Source: Chloroflexota bacterium (GTDB taxonomy: Bacteria; Chloroflexota; Anaerolineae; Caldilineales; Caldilineaceae). From it: a stretch of 14,321 bases of DNA. The notes beneath the pieces were generated by a model, which was given only the letters and a program-made list of their open reading frames with translations, searched no databases and was not told where the DNA came from. A program made the position numbers and the translations under genes. Positions 1 through 6,693 of this stretch are shown piece by piece (position 1 is the stretch's first letter; each line of letters opens with the position of its first letter). The DNA is taken from the NCBI GenBank assembly GCA_003577005.1, contig QEUW01000183.1, positions 1 to 14,321 of the forward strand, written 5' to 3'.

Positions 1-6
1 AAAAAC

Positions 7-54
7 CGGCAATGTTGTTCCCCCGAGGCCGGCTAGGCCGGCACAACATTGCCG
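7..54. repeat. Long hairpin, possible minus-strand terminator
   Basis: Arms 7-18 (CGGCAATGTTGT) and 43-54 (ACAACATTGCCG) are perfect 12-bp reverse complements. The 24-nt loop is GC-rich and contains GGCCGGC twice (29-35 and 36-42 region). On the minus strand the hairpin is followed by TTTTT (the A-run at 1-5), so it could be an intrinsic terminator for leftward transcription. It could equally be a REP-type palindrome. No intact minus-strand gene to its right would need it, apart from the remnant at 327-491. Confidence 0.55.
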
Positions 55-112
55 ATTCTGCTCACAGCATACTCCCATCCTGCTCAGATGTCAACCCACT
101 TTCTACTTTTTT

Positions 113-307
113 AGGGCTATTTCATGTTGCAAGGTAACGCAGATGTATCAATAATTATTGCGATGCCGCGTTGCACGCAGAGTGTGCGATGCACCTGGCG
201 AGACAGTTAGGCTCAGGTGCATCGCTCCGGCAGCGAGTGGGCTTTGCGACTCGTTTCGGACAAATTTCGATGTATGATTACAATCTTCTGCAACATGAAA
301 TAGCCCT
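113..307. mobile_element. MITE-like element with 19-bp terminal inverted repeats
   Basis: The ends at 113-131 (AGGGCTATTTCATGTTGCA) and 289-307 are perfect 19-bp reverse complements, 195 bp end to end. Near the centre is a second perfect 12-bp inverted repeat, 186-197 (GCGATGCACCTG) with 214-225, so the whole unit could fold as a long stem. Too short for a transposase, it looks like a non-autonomous element moved in trans by an IS with matching ends. I see no clear target duplication: the flanks are TTTTTT on the left and GCCAC on the right. It lies 20 bp from the end of the gene remnant at 327-491. Confidence 0.6.
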
Positions 308-326
308 GCCACTTTTTCATCACCAT

Positions 327-491
327 TCAACGATTCAACGGCTCACGAAAGCCGGCGTCAATCGCTTCCTGCTCAGTACAGAACCAGCGATCACTCTCTT
401 CTGGCTTGATCGTCCGGTTATAATCCCGCCATCTATCTGGCATGTGATAGATCCGCTCTTCGTCTTGGCAAACATCACCAGCATGAGCTGG
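327..491 (-). pseudogene. Remnant of a sunset-domain protein (C-terminal fragment)
   Basis: On the minus strand, the frame that opens after a TAG at 492-494 and ends at TGA 327-329 encodes 54 residues. They contain ERIYHMPDRWRDYNRT and DRWFCTEQEAIDAGFREP. This pattern (IYH.P, then YNRT, then WFCTE.EA..AGFR) is the core of the 'sunset'/Ada-like small zinc-ribbon-type domain often found at the C terminus of secreted nucleases and other surface proteins. The first part of the domain (usually GNI/GNV..) is degraded to AGDVCQ. Upstream in the same frame stops interrupt the reading (TAG 492-494 and a TGA further out), and there is no good start codon. I therefore read it as a decayed 3' fragment. 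The parent protein cannot be named. Confidence 0.55.
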
Positions 492-645
492 CTACCAACT
501 AACGCCTCATTCGCAGCCGGAGCTGCCAGATATGCAAGATGCTGGCGCTCTGGCACGTTTATCCTAATGTTGCAGACTATACGTACAAACTCACTGCAAC
601 AACGGACGTCTCGTAAGGTCGTGGCCAAGCTAGCGCTACTCGAAC

Positions 646-695
646 AATTGTAAGCAAATTGACAGTTTCGCTTTCGGATCAGACTGTGGTAAACT
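646..695 (+). promoter_or_regulatory. Promoter of the structured leader and secreted-hydrolase gene
   Basis: TGgTAAACT at 687-695 fits an extended -10 box. Upstream, AATTGTAAG (646-654) and TTGACAGTTT (659-668) are shared in sequence and exact spacing with the promoter at 6638-6687. TTGACA is 25 nt from the -10 box, too far for a normal sigma-70 -35, so it may be an operator or activator site. A weak -35 (TTTCGC, 666-671) lies 18 nt from the -10. Transcription should start near 702. Confidence 0.5.
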
Positions 696-701
696 AGCTC
701 T

Positions 702-830
702 ACCAATAAAAACTGCCGGTCTGGGGATGGCACACCCATCTGGCTACCCACTGCTGACAATCCTAGCAGTAGGTTGTGGCTCACAAACCGCCACAGCTTC
801 TGCAAAATTCAAACTCGTAGCAGTGGGATA
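702..830 (+). promoter_or_regulatory. Structured 5' leader, copy A (paralogue of 6694-6838)
   Basis: Between this promoter and the gene at 1025 is a conserved structured segment. Helices visible: GCCGG 715-719 with CTGGC 740-744; ACAATC 757-762 with GGTTGT 772-777; TGTGGC 775-780 with GCCACA 790-795. The anchor CCCACTGCT (747-755) is exactly complementary to AGCAGTGGG (819-827) but also to the nearby AGCAGT (765-770), giving two alternative folds. The copy at 6694-6838 keeps the same order: GCCGG helix, CACCCACTGCTGA, an AGTAGG loop, a TCACA loop, then a distal complement of ACTGCT. No clear intrinsic terminator follows this copy. It could be a cis-regulatory leader or a small RNA; it matches no class I can name. 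Confidence 0.5.
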
Positions 831-902
831 CTCAAAGCAGAGGGTCTTTCGTTGCTTCCTTTGCATCTATTCTTCCACCCCATACAGGGTAAAGCCCCGA
901 CG

Positions 903-925
903 AACGCCTTCTGACAGTAGGCGTT
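903..925 (+). repeat. Hairpin carrying the leader motif CAGTAGGCGTT
   Basis: AACGCCT (903-909) and AGGCGTT (919-925) form a perfect 7-bp stem with loop TCTGACAGT. The string ACAGTAGGCGTTG (914-926) is identical to 6755-6767 in the leader before the BREX operon. It may be a partial third copy of that structured motif inside the 5' UTR of the gene at 1025. The rest of 850-1009 shows nothing else I can support. Confidence 0.4.
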
Positions 926-1009
926 GTTTGGTTCATGCAATCGCCGGAGATATTCGCTTAAAAAGAAGATACACCAACGATCTCAACCTCATACATACCT
1001 CGACTGAAT

Positions 1010-1014
1010 AGGAG
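1010..1014 (+). promoter_or_regulatory. Ribosome binding site for the gene at 1025
   Basis: AGGAG lies 10 nt before the ATG at 1025 and supports that start, which also gives a proper signal peptide. Confidence 0.7.
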
Positions 1015-1024
1015 AGCTGCCCTA

Positions 1025-4000
1025 ATGATATCCCCCGCTACTGCGATGGCTCACTGCACAAAATTGGCGCTTCGCACGTTTTTCGTCATCTTGGGCTTGT
1101 CCTTCTTCACACAACCTGCACACGCACGACCACTCACCACAGACGTTAGCGGTACGATCAGCGCCGACACCATCTGGACCACCGCTAATAGCCCCTATAT
1201 TGTGACAGCTGATGTCATTGTAGCCGCCAACGTAACGTTGACAATAGAACCAGGGGTGATCATCAAGTTCAACGGCGGCAGGTCACTGCGCGTCTTCGGC
1301 CGGCTCAATGTGAACGGCATGAATGAGAATCGCGTGGTGTTCACTTCGCACCGGGATGATGAGTTTGGTGGCGACACAAATGGTGATGGCAGCGCGACTG
1401 TTCCCGCACCTGGTAACTGGGAAGGGGTTCGAGTCGAAGCGCAAGGCGAAATCTATCTGACCCACACTCTAATTCACTATGCCAACACTGCCTTGGCCGG
1501 GTATGCAGGTGCCGGTGTCACAGAAAGAATCGTGCTTGAACTGAACAACACAGTGGTCGAGCACAGCAATACAGATGGCCTCTATCTGCGCGATAACGAG
1601 TCCACACAGGTAAGTACACTCTCCATTGTAAACTCACTCTTTCACAACAATCGTAACGATGGAGTCGAAGTTGCAAATAACGGCATTGGCACCGTCACCG
1701 TTACTGGCAGCACATTTACCAGCAACGAGTTTGGTTTACGCATTCATAATGCCCAAAGCACCACCATCAGCGGCAATACATTCGCCAACCATCGACGAAC
1801 TGGCCTGTACGTAAACTCCGGAAATATCACGGCCACCAAAAACAATTTCACCGAAAACACTGAAGCACACGGCGACGTGCGCGGCAACGGACCGGTCATT
1901 TTCAGTGGGAACAGCGCCAGCGGCACACCGCGGCTCTTCTGGCTGGGGGGCACGGTGGATAGCGACCTCACTCTCGGCACGAGCATCCCTGTCTATGGCA
2001 CCTACGACTTTCGCCTCAACCCTGGTCGCACGCTCACCATCCAGGCTGGCGCTGTGCTCAAGATGCACAACCAGATGCACATCCTGGGTACGCTCGATGT
2101 GCAGGGCACAGCCCAGGCGCCGGTCGTCTTCACCTCGACTCGTGACGACACGCATGGGGGCGACACCAACGGGGATGGGGGCAGCACCACGTCGGCTGCG
2201 GGCAACTGGAATCGCATCCTCATCGAGGGACGAGGCCAGGCCAGCCTGACCCACGCCATCCTCCGCTATGCCAACACCGCCCTCGAAGGCTATGCCGCTG
2301 GCGCCGCCGACCAGGCTGTTCACCTCACCGTCACCAACACTACCTTTGACTACCATCGCTACAATGCCATCTATATGCGCGATGACGATCCATCACAACG
2401 CAGTGTTCTTCATCTATCATCATCAATCCTGCACAACAACGGCAATGGTGTCCAGATTGTCTCCACACACCGTGTCACCACCCAACTGACAAACAACCAG
2501 TTTGCCCACAATAGTGGACTGGCAGTTAGAAATGGAACGCCCGATAACGCCATTGACGCCCGCAACCACTGGTGGGGTGATCTTACTGGCCCTCGCCACG
2601 CATCAAATCCAGAGGGCAAGGGCGACGCCGTAAGTGACGGCGTCTTGTTCGACCCCTGGCTTCCCTTCCCTGGTGCCGAGCCACCAAAAGAAGACATTGA
2701 AACGCTGGCGCTTGATACCGAGCGTTCACTATCTCTCCATCCGCTCACGCCATATTATTTCAAAGTGACACCGGAGCAGAGAAAGAACCTGGTGGTCAAC
2801 GTCAACCAGGGTCAAACGCCGTCCCGGCAGCAAGTTGTGCGTGTCCTCGCCCGTCTTGGTCACTTACCGGCGCCGTACCGGTATGACCAGGGCAGCGAGA
2901 CAAGTCCTAGTTCACCGACCACCGAACTACCTATCGCGCCAACGCTGGCCTCCGACTACTACCTGCTGCTGTACGCACCCTATCTCGCAGCGGGCACAGT
3001 TGACATAACACTCATGGCGACCTATACGGACCTCTATGTTGCCGGTGTATCACCCGACCAAGCTGGCAACGCTGGTACGTTGACGATGGAGATCAAAGGG
3101 ACGGGTTTCTCACCGCAGATGGAAACCTATCTGATTGGGCCCTCCGGCCAGCCAATTCTGTCAATTGACCAGCTTCCTGTGTCCGATACCACACTCTATG
3201 CCACATTTGACTTGACAGGCAGAGAGGTCGGTTCATACCACATCGAGGTGCGCAGGCCACTCGATACGCTTTCCTTCCGAAAAAGGGATGTTTTGCAGGT
3301 AACGACTGGCGTTGGCGGCCGCCTGCGCGTCTGGCTGGAAGGGCCAACCACAGTGCGACCAGGACGAACCTATGAATACAAACTGAATTACCAGAACATC
3401 GGCGATGGAGACCTCCTTGTACCCTTCCTCCTCGTATCGACCAGCAACTCTGGTCAAGACACTGCCATTCTTGCCACAGATGCCTATACAGCGAGCGCAC
3501 TGATGTGGCTTGCCTCCGGTACAGGCTTGGGCCACGTCTTGCCGGCCGGGTACGTCGGACAAGTAAGGTTTAGGGCTCAAAGCCAACAGACTGTCGAATT
3601 ATTAGTCTCTGCCATGATCGAGAACGACACACCTTTTGACTGGGAGGCAATCGAGCCTTTTCTGCGCCCTGCAGGCATAGCCAACGAAGAGTGGGCGCCT
3701 TACTGGAGTTCGTTCCGCACCCAACTTGGAGAAACAAATCGCGAGGTTTTCGGCGCGCTTCGACTGGTCAACAAGCTTCATGGACAACCTACCAACGTCT
3801 ACGAATTACTAAAGTACACGCTCTATCTCTTTGAAATCGGAGCGCTGCCACACATTTTGGCCGAGGCCGCTACAGCCGCATCCTTGATCCAGTATGATCC
3901 TGAAGTAGATGTCTTGCTCCTCGATCAAGACGGCGAGAAATTGTCAGAATCTCAACACTTCAACCCCGCACTACCGGCCATTCTCATCACACATGGCTGG

Positions 4001-5797
4001 AATAGCGGTTGGAAGACGCAGAGATTCATCGATCTAGCAACAACGCTTGGCAAACACGAACGCTATGGCTCCGCCGAGGGTGATAAACGTTACAACATCA
4101 TCCGCGTCACGTGGACAAACGGGGCATCAGCATATCCCCTTGACCCACGTCGTACCTCCTTCAACATTCGTCCGGCAGCCTTGGTTGCCTACACGATTTT
4201 GGAAGACCTCGGTTACACACGTTGGCAAGAGACATTATATGTTGGAGAGAGTTTTGGCAATGCAGTTAATGCGGAAATCGCGAGACTTACACCGTCAAAA
4301 CGAGGGAATGCCCTCATGCTAAATGTTGCCAATCAGCTCGGATTTGGCTCTTATGCATTTTCGTCTTACTCGGAGAGTTTCAGCCGCGCAATTGCCGTTA
4401 TGACTCGCAGCCTGGCTGATACAAAGACTTTTCCTCGTGATCGGACGATTCTCCATCATGACCCTGACTGCGGAGGAGTAAATTGCCATTCCTTTAATCC
4501 GGTCAAAGCTCCAGCACACAGCGCCCTGATTCGGTTTGTCACCTGTCTGCTAGGTGGTAAGACAGAGGGCGAAGAAGCAGCCATGGGCTGCGGCAGAACC
4601 GTCGCCAACAAAGAATTAGTGTATCCCCTACTCGAAGTCCAGTGGGACCCGCTGCGGTTGGAGAATCGGATCGGCTTTGATGGTTGCATAGTATACGGAG
4701 CCAGTGGCGCTGAGTTACATGTGGATCTCGTATCAATGCTTTTCCTCTGCACCGTTCCACCAGATCCTTTGCCTGAATGGCATCAAACTGCAGTTACTTT
4801 GGCAGGTTTCATCATAAATGTCGTGCGCCCGATCGATCCAAACGATAAGCAAGGACCGCTTGGGCTTGGCAGCCAGGGAATTGTGCCGTCAGACAAAGAG
4901 CTAAACTATGTGGTCAACTTCGAGAACCTGCGTACTGCCACTGCCCCCGTCCAAGAGGTGCGAATCGTTGACGTACTCGATCCAAATCTTGATTGGTCAA
5001 CGTTCCAGTTAACCTCGATCGCCTACAGCGGGCGGGTCCTCGATGTCGAGTTACCGCCAGGCATACTGGAGTATACTTTCCGAGACACCCCACCCAAGGC
5101 CCTTACTGCCGGCACAACCGAAGGGGATATGCACATCGACATCTCGATGCAGATCGATGTGCAGACTGGACGTGTTGTGTGGTATCTGAAGACAATTGAT
5201 AGCGCCACCGGCGACTTCCCCGCAGACCCACTGGCCGGCTTCCTCCCACCCGAAGACGGCAGCGGCCGTGGACAGGGCTATGTCACCTTCTCCATCAAGC
5301 CCAAACCGGACATCGCCCTCGGCACAACCATCCGCAACAAAGCCAGCATCATCTTCGACACCAATGACCCCATCGAAACCAACGAGGTTGCCAACCGGGT
5401 GGACAAAGCCGTTGACCTCGTCTTGCTCGCCGAAAGCCCAACCGTCATGCAGGCAGGCGAGCCGCTCACCCTACGCTACACCGTGATCAACGACGGCCCG
5501 GATCAGGCGACCAATGTTCTCTTTACCGCCAGCTTGGGACAAGGAGCAGATCTTGTCTCTATGACGACCACCCAAGGTGCCTGCAGTGATGCCATCTGTA
5601 CGCTTGGTGCCATCGAACCACATCGCACTGTTCGAGTAGTTCTCACAGCTACACCGACCGCCACCGGTGCGCTGGAAAACAGTGCTACCGTAACGACCTC
5701 CACAATTGAGGTCAACGACATTGACAACACAACTACCAGCGTCACCATGATCACAGCTGGCAGGCCCAACGTCTATCTTCCATTGATCTCACGCTAG
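1025..5797 (+). CDS. Giant secreted beta-helix / lipase-fold / DUF11 protein
   Basis: 1590 residues. Residues 1-34 are an export signal: a basic start, a hydrophobic core and PAHA before the likely cleavage. Residues about 40-310 and 310-545 are two homologous right-handed beta-helix modules; each opens with a 'LTIEPG/LTIQAG..' strand set and carries a GGDTNGDG acidic loop that may bind calcium. Residues 555-665 resemble a PPC domain and 665-765 an IPT/TIG-like domain. Around 985-1180 is an alpha/beta hydrolase of lipase type: ILITHGW (987-992, oxyanion-hole HG) and GESFG (1074-1078, nucleophile Ser1076), with candidate catalytic Asp/His in the segment rich in D, C and H after FPRDRT. Residues about 1270-1440 hold the PNDKQGP module, 1459-1580 a DUF11 domain. 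The protein ends NVYLPLISR, a tail seen on exported Chloroflexota proteins. It is probably extracellular or surface-bound; whether it hydrolyses lipid or polyester is unknown. Confidence 0.85.
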   Translation: MISPATAMAHCTKLALRTFFVILGLSFFTQPAHARPLTTDVSGTISADTIWTTANSPYIVTADVIVAANVTLTIEPGVIIKFNGGRSLRVFGRLNVNGMNENRVVFTSHRDDEFGGDTNGDGSATVPAPGNWEGVRVEAQGEIYLTHTLIHYANTALAGYAGAGVTERIVLELNNTVVEHSNTDGLYLRDNESTQVSTLSIVNSLFHNNRNDGVEVANNGIGTVTVTGSTFTSNEFGLRIHNAQSTTISGNTFANHRRTGLYVNSGNITATKNNFTENTEAHGDVRGNGPVIFSGNSASGTPRLFWLGGTVDSDLTLGTSIPVYGTYDFRLNPGRTLTIQAGAVLKMHNQMHILGTLDVQGTAQAPVVFTSTRDDTHGGDTNGDGGSTTSAAGNWNRILIEGRGQASLTHAILRYANTALEGYAAGAADQAVHLTVTNTTFDYHRYNAIYMRDDDPSQRSVLHLSSSILHNNGNGVQIVSTHRVTTQLTNNQFAHNSGLAVRNGTPDNAIDARNHWWGDLTGPRHASNPEGKGDAVSDGVLFDPWLPFPGAEPPKEDIETLALDTERSLSLHPLTPYYFKVTPEQRKNLVVNVNQGQTPSRQQVVRVLARLGHLPAPYRYDQGSETSPSSPTTELPIAPTLASDYYLLLYAPYLAAGTVDITLMATYTDLYVAGVSPDQAGNAGTLTMEIKGTGFSPQMETYLIGPSGQPILSIDQLPVSDTTLYATFDLTGREVGSYHIEVRRPLDTLSFRKRDVLQVTTGVGGRLRVWLEGPTTVRPGRTYEYKLNYQNIGDGDLLVPFLLVSTSNSGQDTAILATDAYTASALMWLASGTGLGHVLPAGYVGQVRFRAQSQQTVELLVSAMIENDTPFDWEAIEPFLRPAGIANEEWAPYWSSFRTQLGETNREVFGALRLVNKLHGQPTNVYELLKYTLYLFEIGALPHILAEAATAASLIQYDPEVDVLLLDQDGEKLSESQHFNPALPAILITHGWNSGWKTQRFIDLATTLGKHERYGSAEGDKRYNIIRVTWTNGASAYPLDPRRTSFNIRPAALVAYTILEDLGYTRWQETLYVGESFGNAVNAEIARLTPSKRGNALMLNVANQLGFGSYAFSSYSESFSRAIAVMTRSLADTKTFPRDRTILHHDPDCGGVNCHSFNPVKAPAHSALIRFVTCLLGGKTEGEEAAMGCGRTVANKELVYPLLEVQWDPLRLENRIGFDGCIVYGASGAELHVDLVSMLFLCTVPPDPLPEWHQTAVTLAGFIINVVRPIDPNDKQGPLGLGSQGIVPSDKELNYVVNFENLRTATAPVQEVRIVDVLDPNLDWSTFQLTSIAYSGRVLDVELPPGILEYTFRDTPPKALTAGTTEGDMHIDISMQIDVQTGRVVWYLKTIDSATGDFPADPLAGFLPPEDGSGRGQGYVTFSIKPKPDIALGTTIRNKASIIFDTNDPIETNEVANRVDKAVDLVLLAESPTVMQAGEPLTLRYTVINDGPDQATNVLFTASLGQGADLVSMTTTQGACSDAICTLGAIEPHRTVRVVLTATPTATGALENSATVTTSTIEVNDIDNTTTSVTMITAGRPNVYLPLISR

Positions 5798-5890
5798 GTT
5801 CTGTTGACGTTTGTCGCCGCCAGACCTGACAGGTTTTCAAAACCTGTCAGGTCTACCACTGGTAGATCCCGAAATTTCAACAGAACCTAG
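5794..5890. mobile_element. MITE-like element inserted at a stop codon (CTAG ends)
   Basis: The outer arms 5794-5807 (CTAGGTTCTGTTGA) and 5877-5890 (TCAACAGAACCTAG) are perfect 14-bp reverse complements. The likely parse is an 11-bp terminal inverted repeat, GGTTCTGTTGA, flanked by CTAG on each side as a 4-bp target duplication, which would fit IS5-type elements (YTAR targets). The left CTAG contains the TAG stop of the preceding gene (5795-5797), so insertion at that site kept the gene intact. The interior is mostly the palindrome at 5822-5854 and a small hairpin TCTACCA-C-TGGTAGA (5852-5866). Confidence 0.65.
5822..5854. repeat. Near-perfect 33-bp palindrome, REP- or terminator-like
   Basis: AGACCTGACAGGTTTT (5822-5837) and AAAACCTGTCAGGTCT (5839-5854) are 16-bp perfect complements around a single C. 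As RNA it forms a very stable hairpin in either direction just after the stop of the secreted-protein gene, so it may end that transcript. No T-run follows it; the T/A tracts are inside the stem. Palindromes of the form ACCTGACAGGTTTT..AAAACCTGTCAGGT are common intergenic repeats in some bacterial genomes (recollection, not searched). Confidence 0.7.
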
Positions 5891-5933
5891 TTCAGGAAAA
5901 CAGCAAGGCTCCATCATACGCTAAACAATAGGG

Positions 5934-5969
5934 TTGACGCTTTATAACATTTCTGTTATAATCCCCCTA
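5934..5969 (+). promoter_or_regulatory. Toxin-antitoxin promoter with overlapping operator palindrome
   Basis: TTGACG (5934-5939) and TATAAT (5957-5962) are separated by 17 nt, close to a perfect sigma-70 promoter. TTATAAC (5942-5948) and GTTATAA (5955-5961) form a 7-bp inverted repeat that covers the spacer and most of the -10 box. It is a natural binding site for the HTH antitoxin and would give autorepression. The expected start of transcription is at about 5969-5970, the ATG itself, so the toxin message would be leaderless. Confidence 0.8.
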
Positions 5970-6325
5970 TGGCAGAACAAGCGCAGCCGGCCTGGCAGGT
6001 TGAATTCTACGCCGATTCACGGGGGCGTTGCCCAGCCTTGACCTTTGTGCAGTCGCTGCCCAAGAAAGAGCAGGCTGAGCTGCTGCGTGTCCTGGAGCTA
6101 CTGCAGGAGTTCGGGCTGCAACTGGGCATGCCCCACGCCCGCCCGATTGCTGGCCTGTGGGAACTACGCGCCGGACCTGGACGCCTCTTCTACGTCGCCC
6201 ATATAGGGCGGCGGTTCATTATCCTGCACGGCTACCGCAAACAGAGCCAGGCTGCGCCACGACGCGAGATTGAGACAGCCCACCGCCGCTGGGCTGACTT
6301 CTTGGAACAGGAAAGACAATCATGA
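5969..6325 (+). CDS. HigB/RelE-family toxin (Gp49-like)
   Basis: 118 residues, a normal length for the RelE/ParE superfamily, Gp49/HigB branch. The C-terminal half carries the family pattern: ELRAGPGRLFYVAHIGRRFI, then ILHGYRKQSQAAPRREIETAHRR (about residues 68-108). In this pattern the basic and aromatic residues (Arg around RLFY, HGYRK) form the active face of ribosome-dependent mRNA interferases. Family members cut mRNA in translating ribosomes; that activity is inferred here. The start ATG sits 7 nt after the -10 box with no Shine-Dalgarno, which suggests leaderless translation. The stop overlaps the antitoxin start (ATGA at 6322-6325). Toxin before antitoxin is the usual higBA order. Confidence 0.85.
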   Translation: MAEQAQPAWQVEFYADSRGRCPALTFVQSLPKKEQAELLRVLELLQEFGLQLGMPHARPIAGLWELRAGPGRLFYVAHIGRRFIILHGYRKQSQAAPRREIETAHRRWADFLEQERQS

Positions 6326-6615
6326 AGACAAAAACCATGCGCTTTGAGGAGGTCAAGGCCCAACTGCTGGCAGACCCCGAGGTCCAACAAGCCTACGATG
6401 CCCTCGAGCCAGCCTATCAGATCGCCCGGCTGCGCATCGCCCGCGGCCTCACCCAGACGCAACTGGCCCAACTGGTGGGCACCAAGCAGCCCAGCATCGC
6501 CCGCCTCGAAAGTGGCGCTTCCCAACCCTCGATGGCCTTTCTGCAAAAAGTGGCCGCAGCCCTGGGCGCCCGGCTCGAAGTGCGCTTGGTGCCGTTGCCT
6601 AACGGCGGCCAGTAA
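6322..6615 (+). CDS. XRE-family HTH antitoxin (HigA-like)
   Basis: 97 residues. Residues about 32-88 form a Cro/C1-type helix-turn-helix: IARLRIARGLTQTQLAQLVG, TKQPSIARLESG, then PSMAFLQKVAAALGARLEVRL. The N-terminal 30 residues (FEEVKAQLLADPEVQQAYDAL) match the usual N-terminal extension of HigA-type antitoxins of Gp49 toxins. It should neutralise the toxin encoded by 5969-6325 and repress the promoter at 5934-5969. The start ATG overlaps the toxin stop, so the two are translationally coupled. The pair lies directly before the BREX operon leader, but has its own promoter and is not obviously part of that operon. Confidence 0.87.
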   Translation: MKTKTMRFEEVKAQLLADPEVQQAYDALEPAYQIARLRIARGLTQTQLAQLVGTKQPSIARLESGASQPSMAFLQKVAAALGARLEVRLVPLPNGGQ

Positions 6616-6637
6616 TTCAATCCGTCTTTTTCACCGA

Positions 6638-6687
6638 AATTGTAAGTCATTTGACAGTTTACGATTGCCATCTTTCCGTGCTATACT
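6638..6687 (+). promoter_or_regulatory. Promoter of the BREX operon leader
   Basis: TGcTATACT (6679-6687) is a good extended -10 box. TTGACAGTTT (6651-6660) and AATTGTAAG (6638-6646) repeat the sequence and spacing found at 646-668. As there, TTGACA is 25 nt away, so it is more likely an operator than a -35; TTTACG (6658-6663) at 18 nt is a weak -35 candidate. TGTAAgtcatTTGACA (6642-6656) is a loose inverted repeat. Transcription should start near 6694. Confidence 0.55.
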
Positions 6688-6693
6688 TGTGGC

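Noticed and set aside
171..653. Plus-strand 160-residue open frame
   Set aside because: It runs through the MITE-like element and its hairpins, has no ribosome binding site and resembles no family. The minus strand holds a recognisable domain remnant in the same place.
335..805. Minus-strand 156-residue open frame
   Set aside because: It is in the wrong frame relative to the sunset remnant and crosses the promoter and leader at 646-830. Its sequence looks like no protein family.
715..830. Identification of the leader as a known riboswitch class (glutamine, cobalamin or T-box)
   Set aside because: Fragments such as AGTAGG or CCACTG recall known motifs, but the T-box GGTGG core, the full cobalamin box and the glnA core are absent.
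903..925. Integron attC site
   Set aside because: The hairpin is too short and lacks the GTTRRRY/RYYYAAC core pair and the extrahelical bases of attC sites.
727..1011. 94-residue plus-strand open frame between leader and secreted gene
   Set aside because: It overlaps the structured leader, lacks a ribosome binding site, and its composition is that of noncoding DNA. It ends just before the AGGAG of the real gene.
6651..6656. TTGACA as the -35 box of the BREX leader promoter
   Set aside because: It is 25 nt from the TATACT box, too far for sigma-70. The same distance in the paralogous promoter suggests it is an operator or activator site instead.
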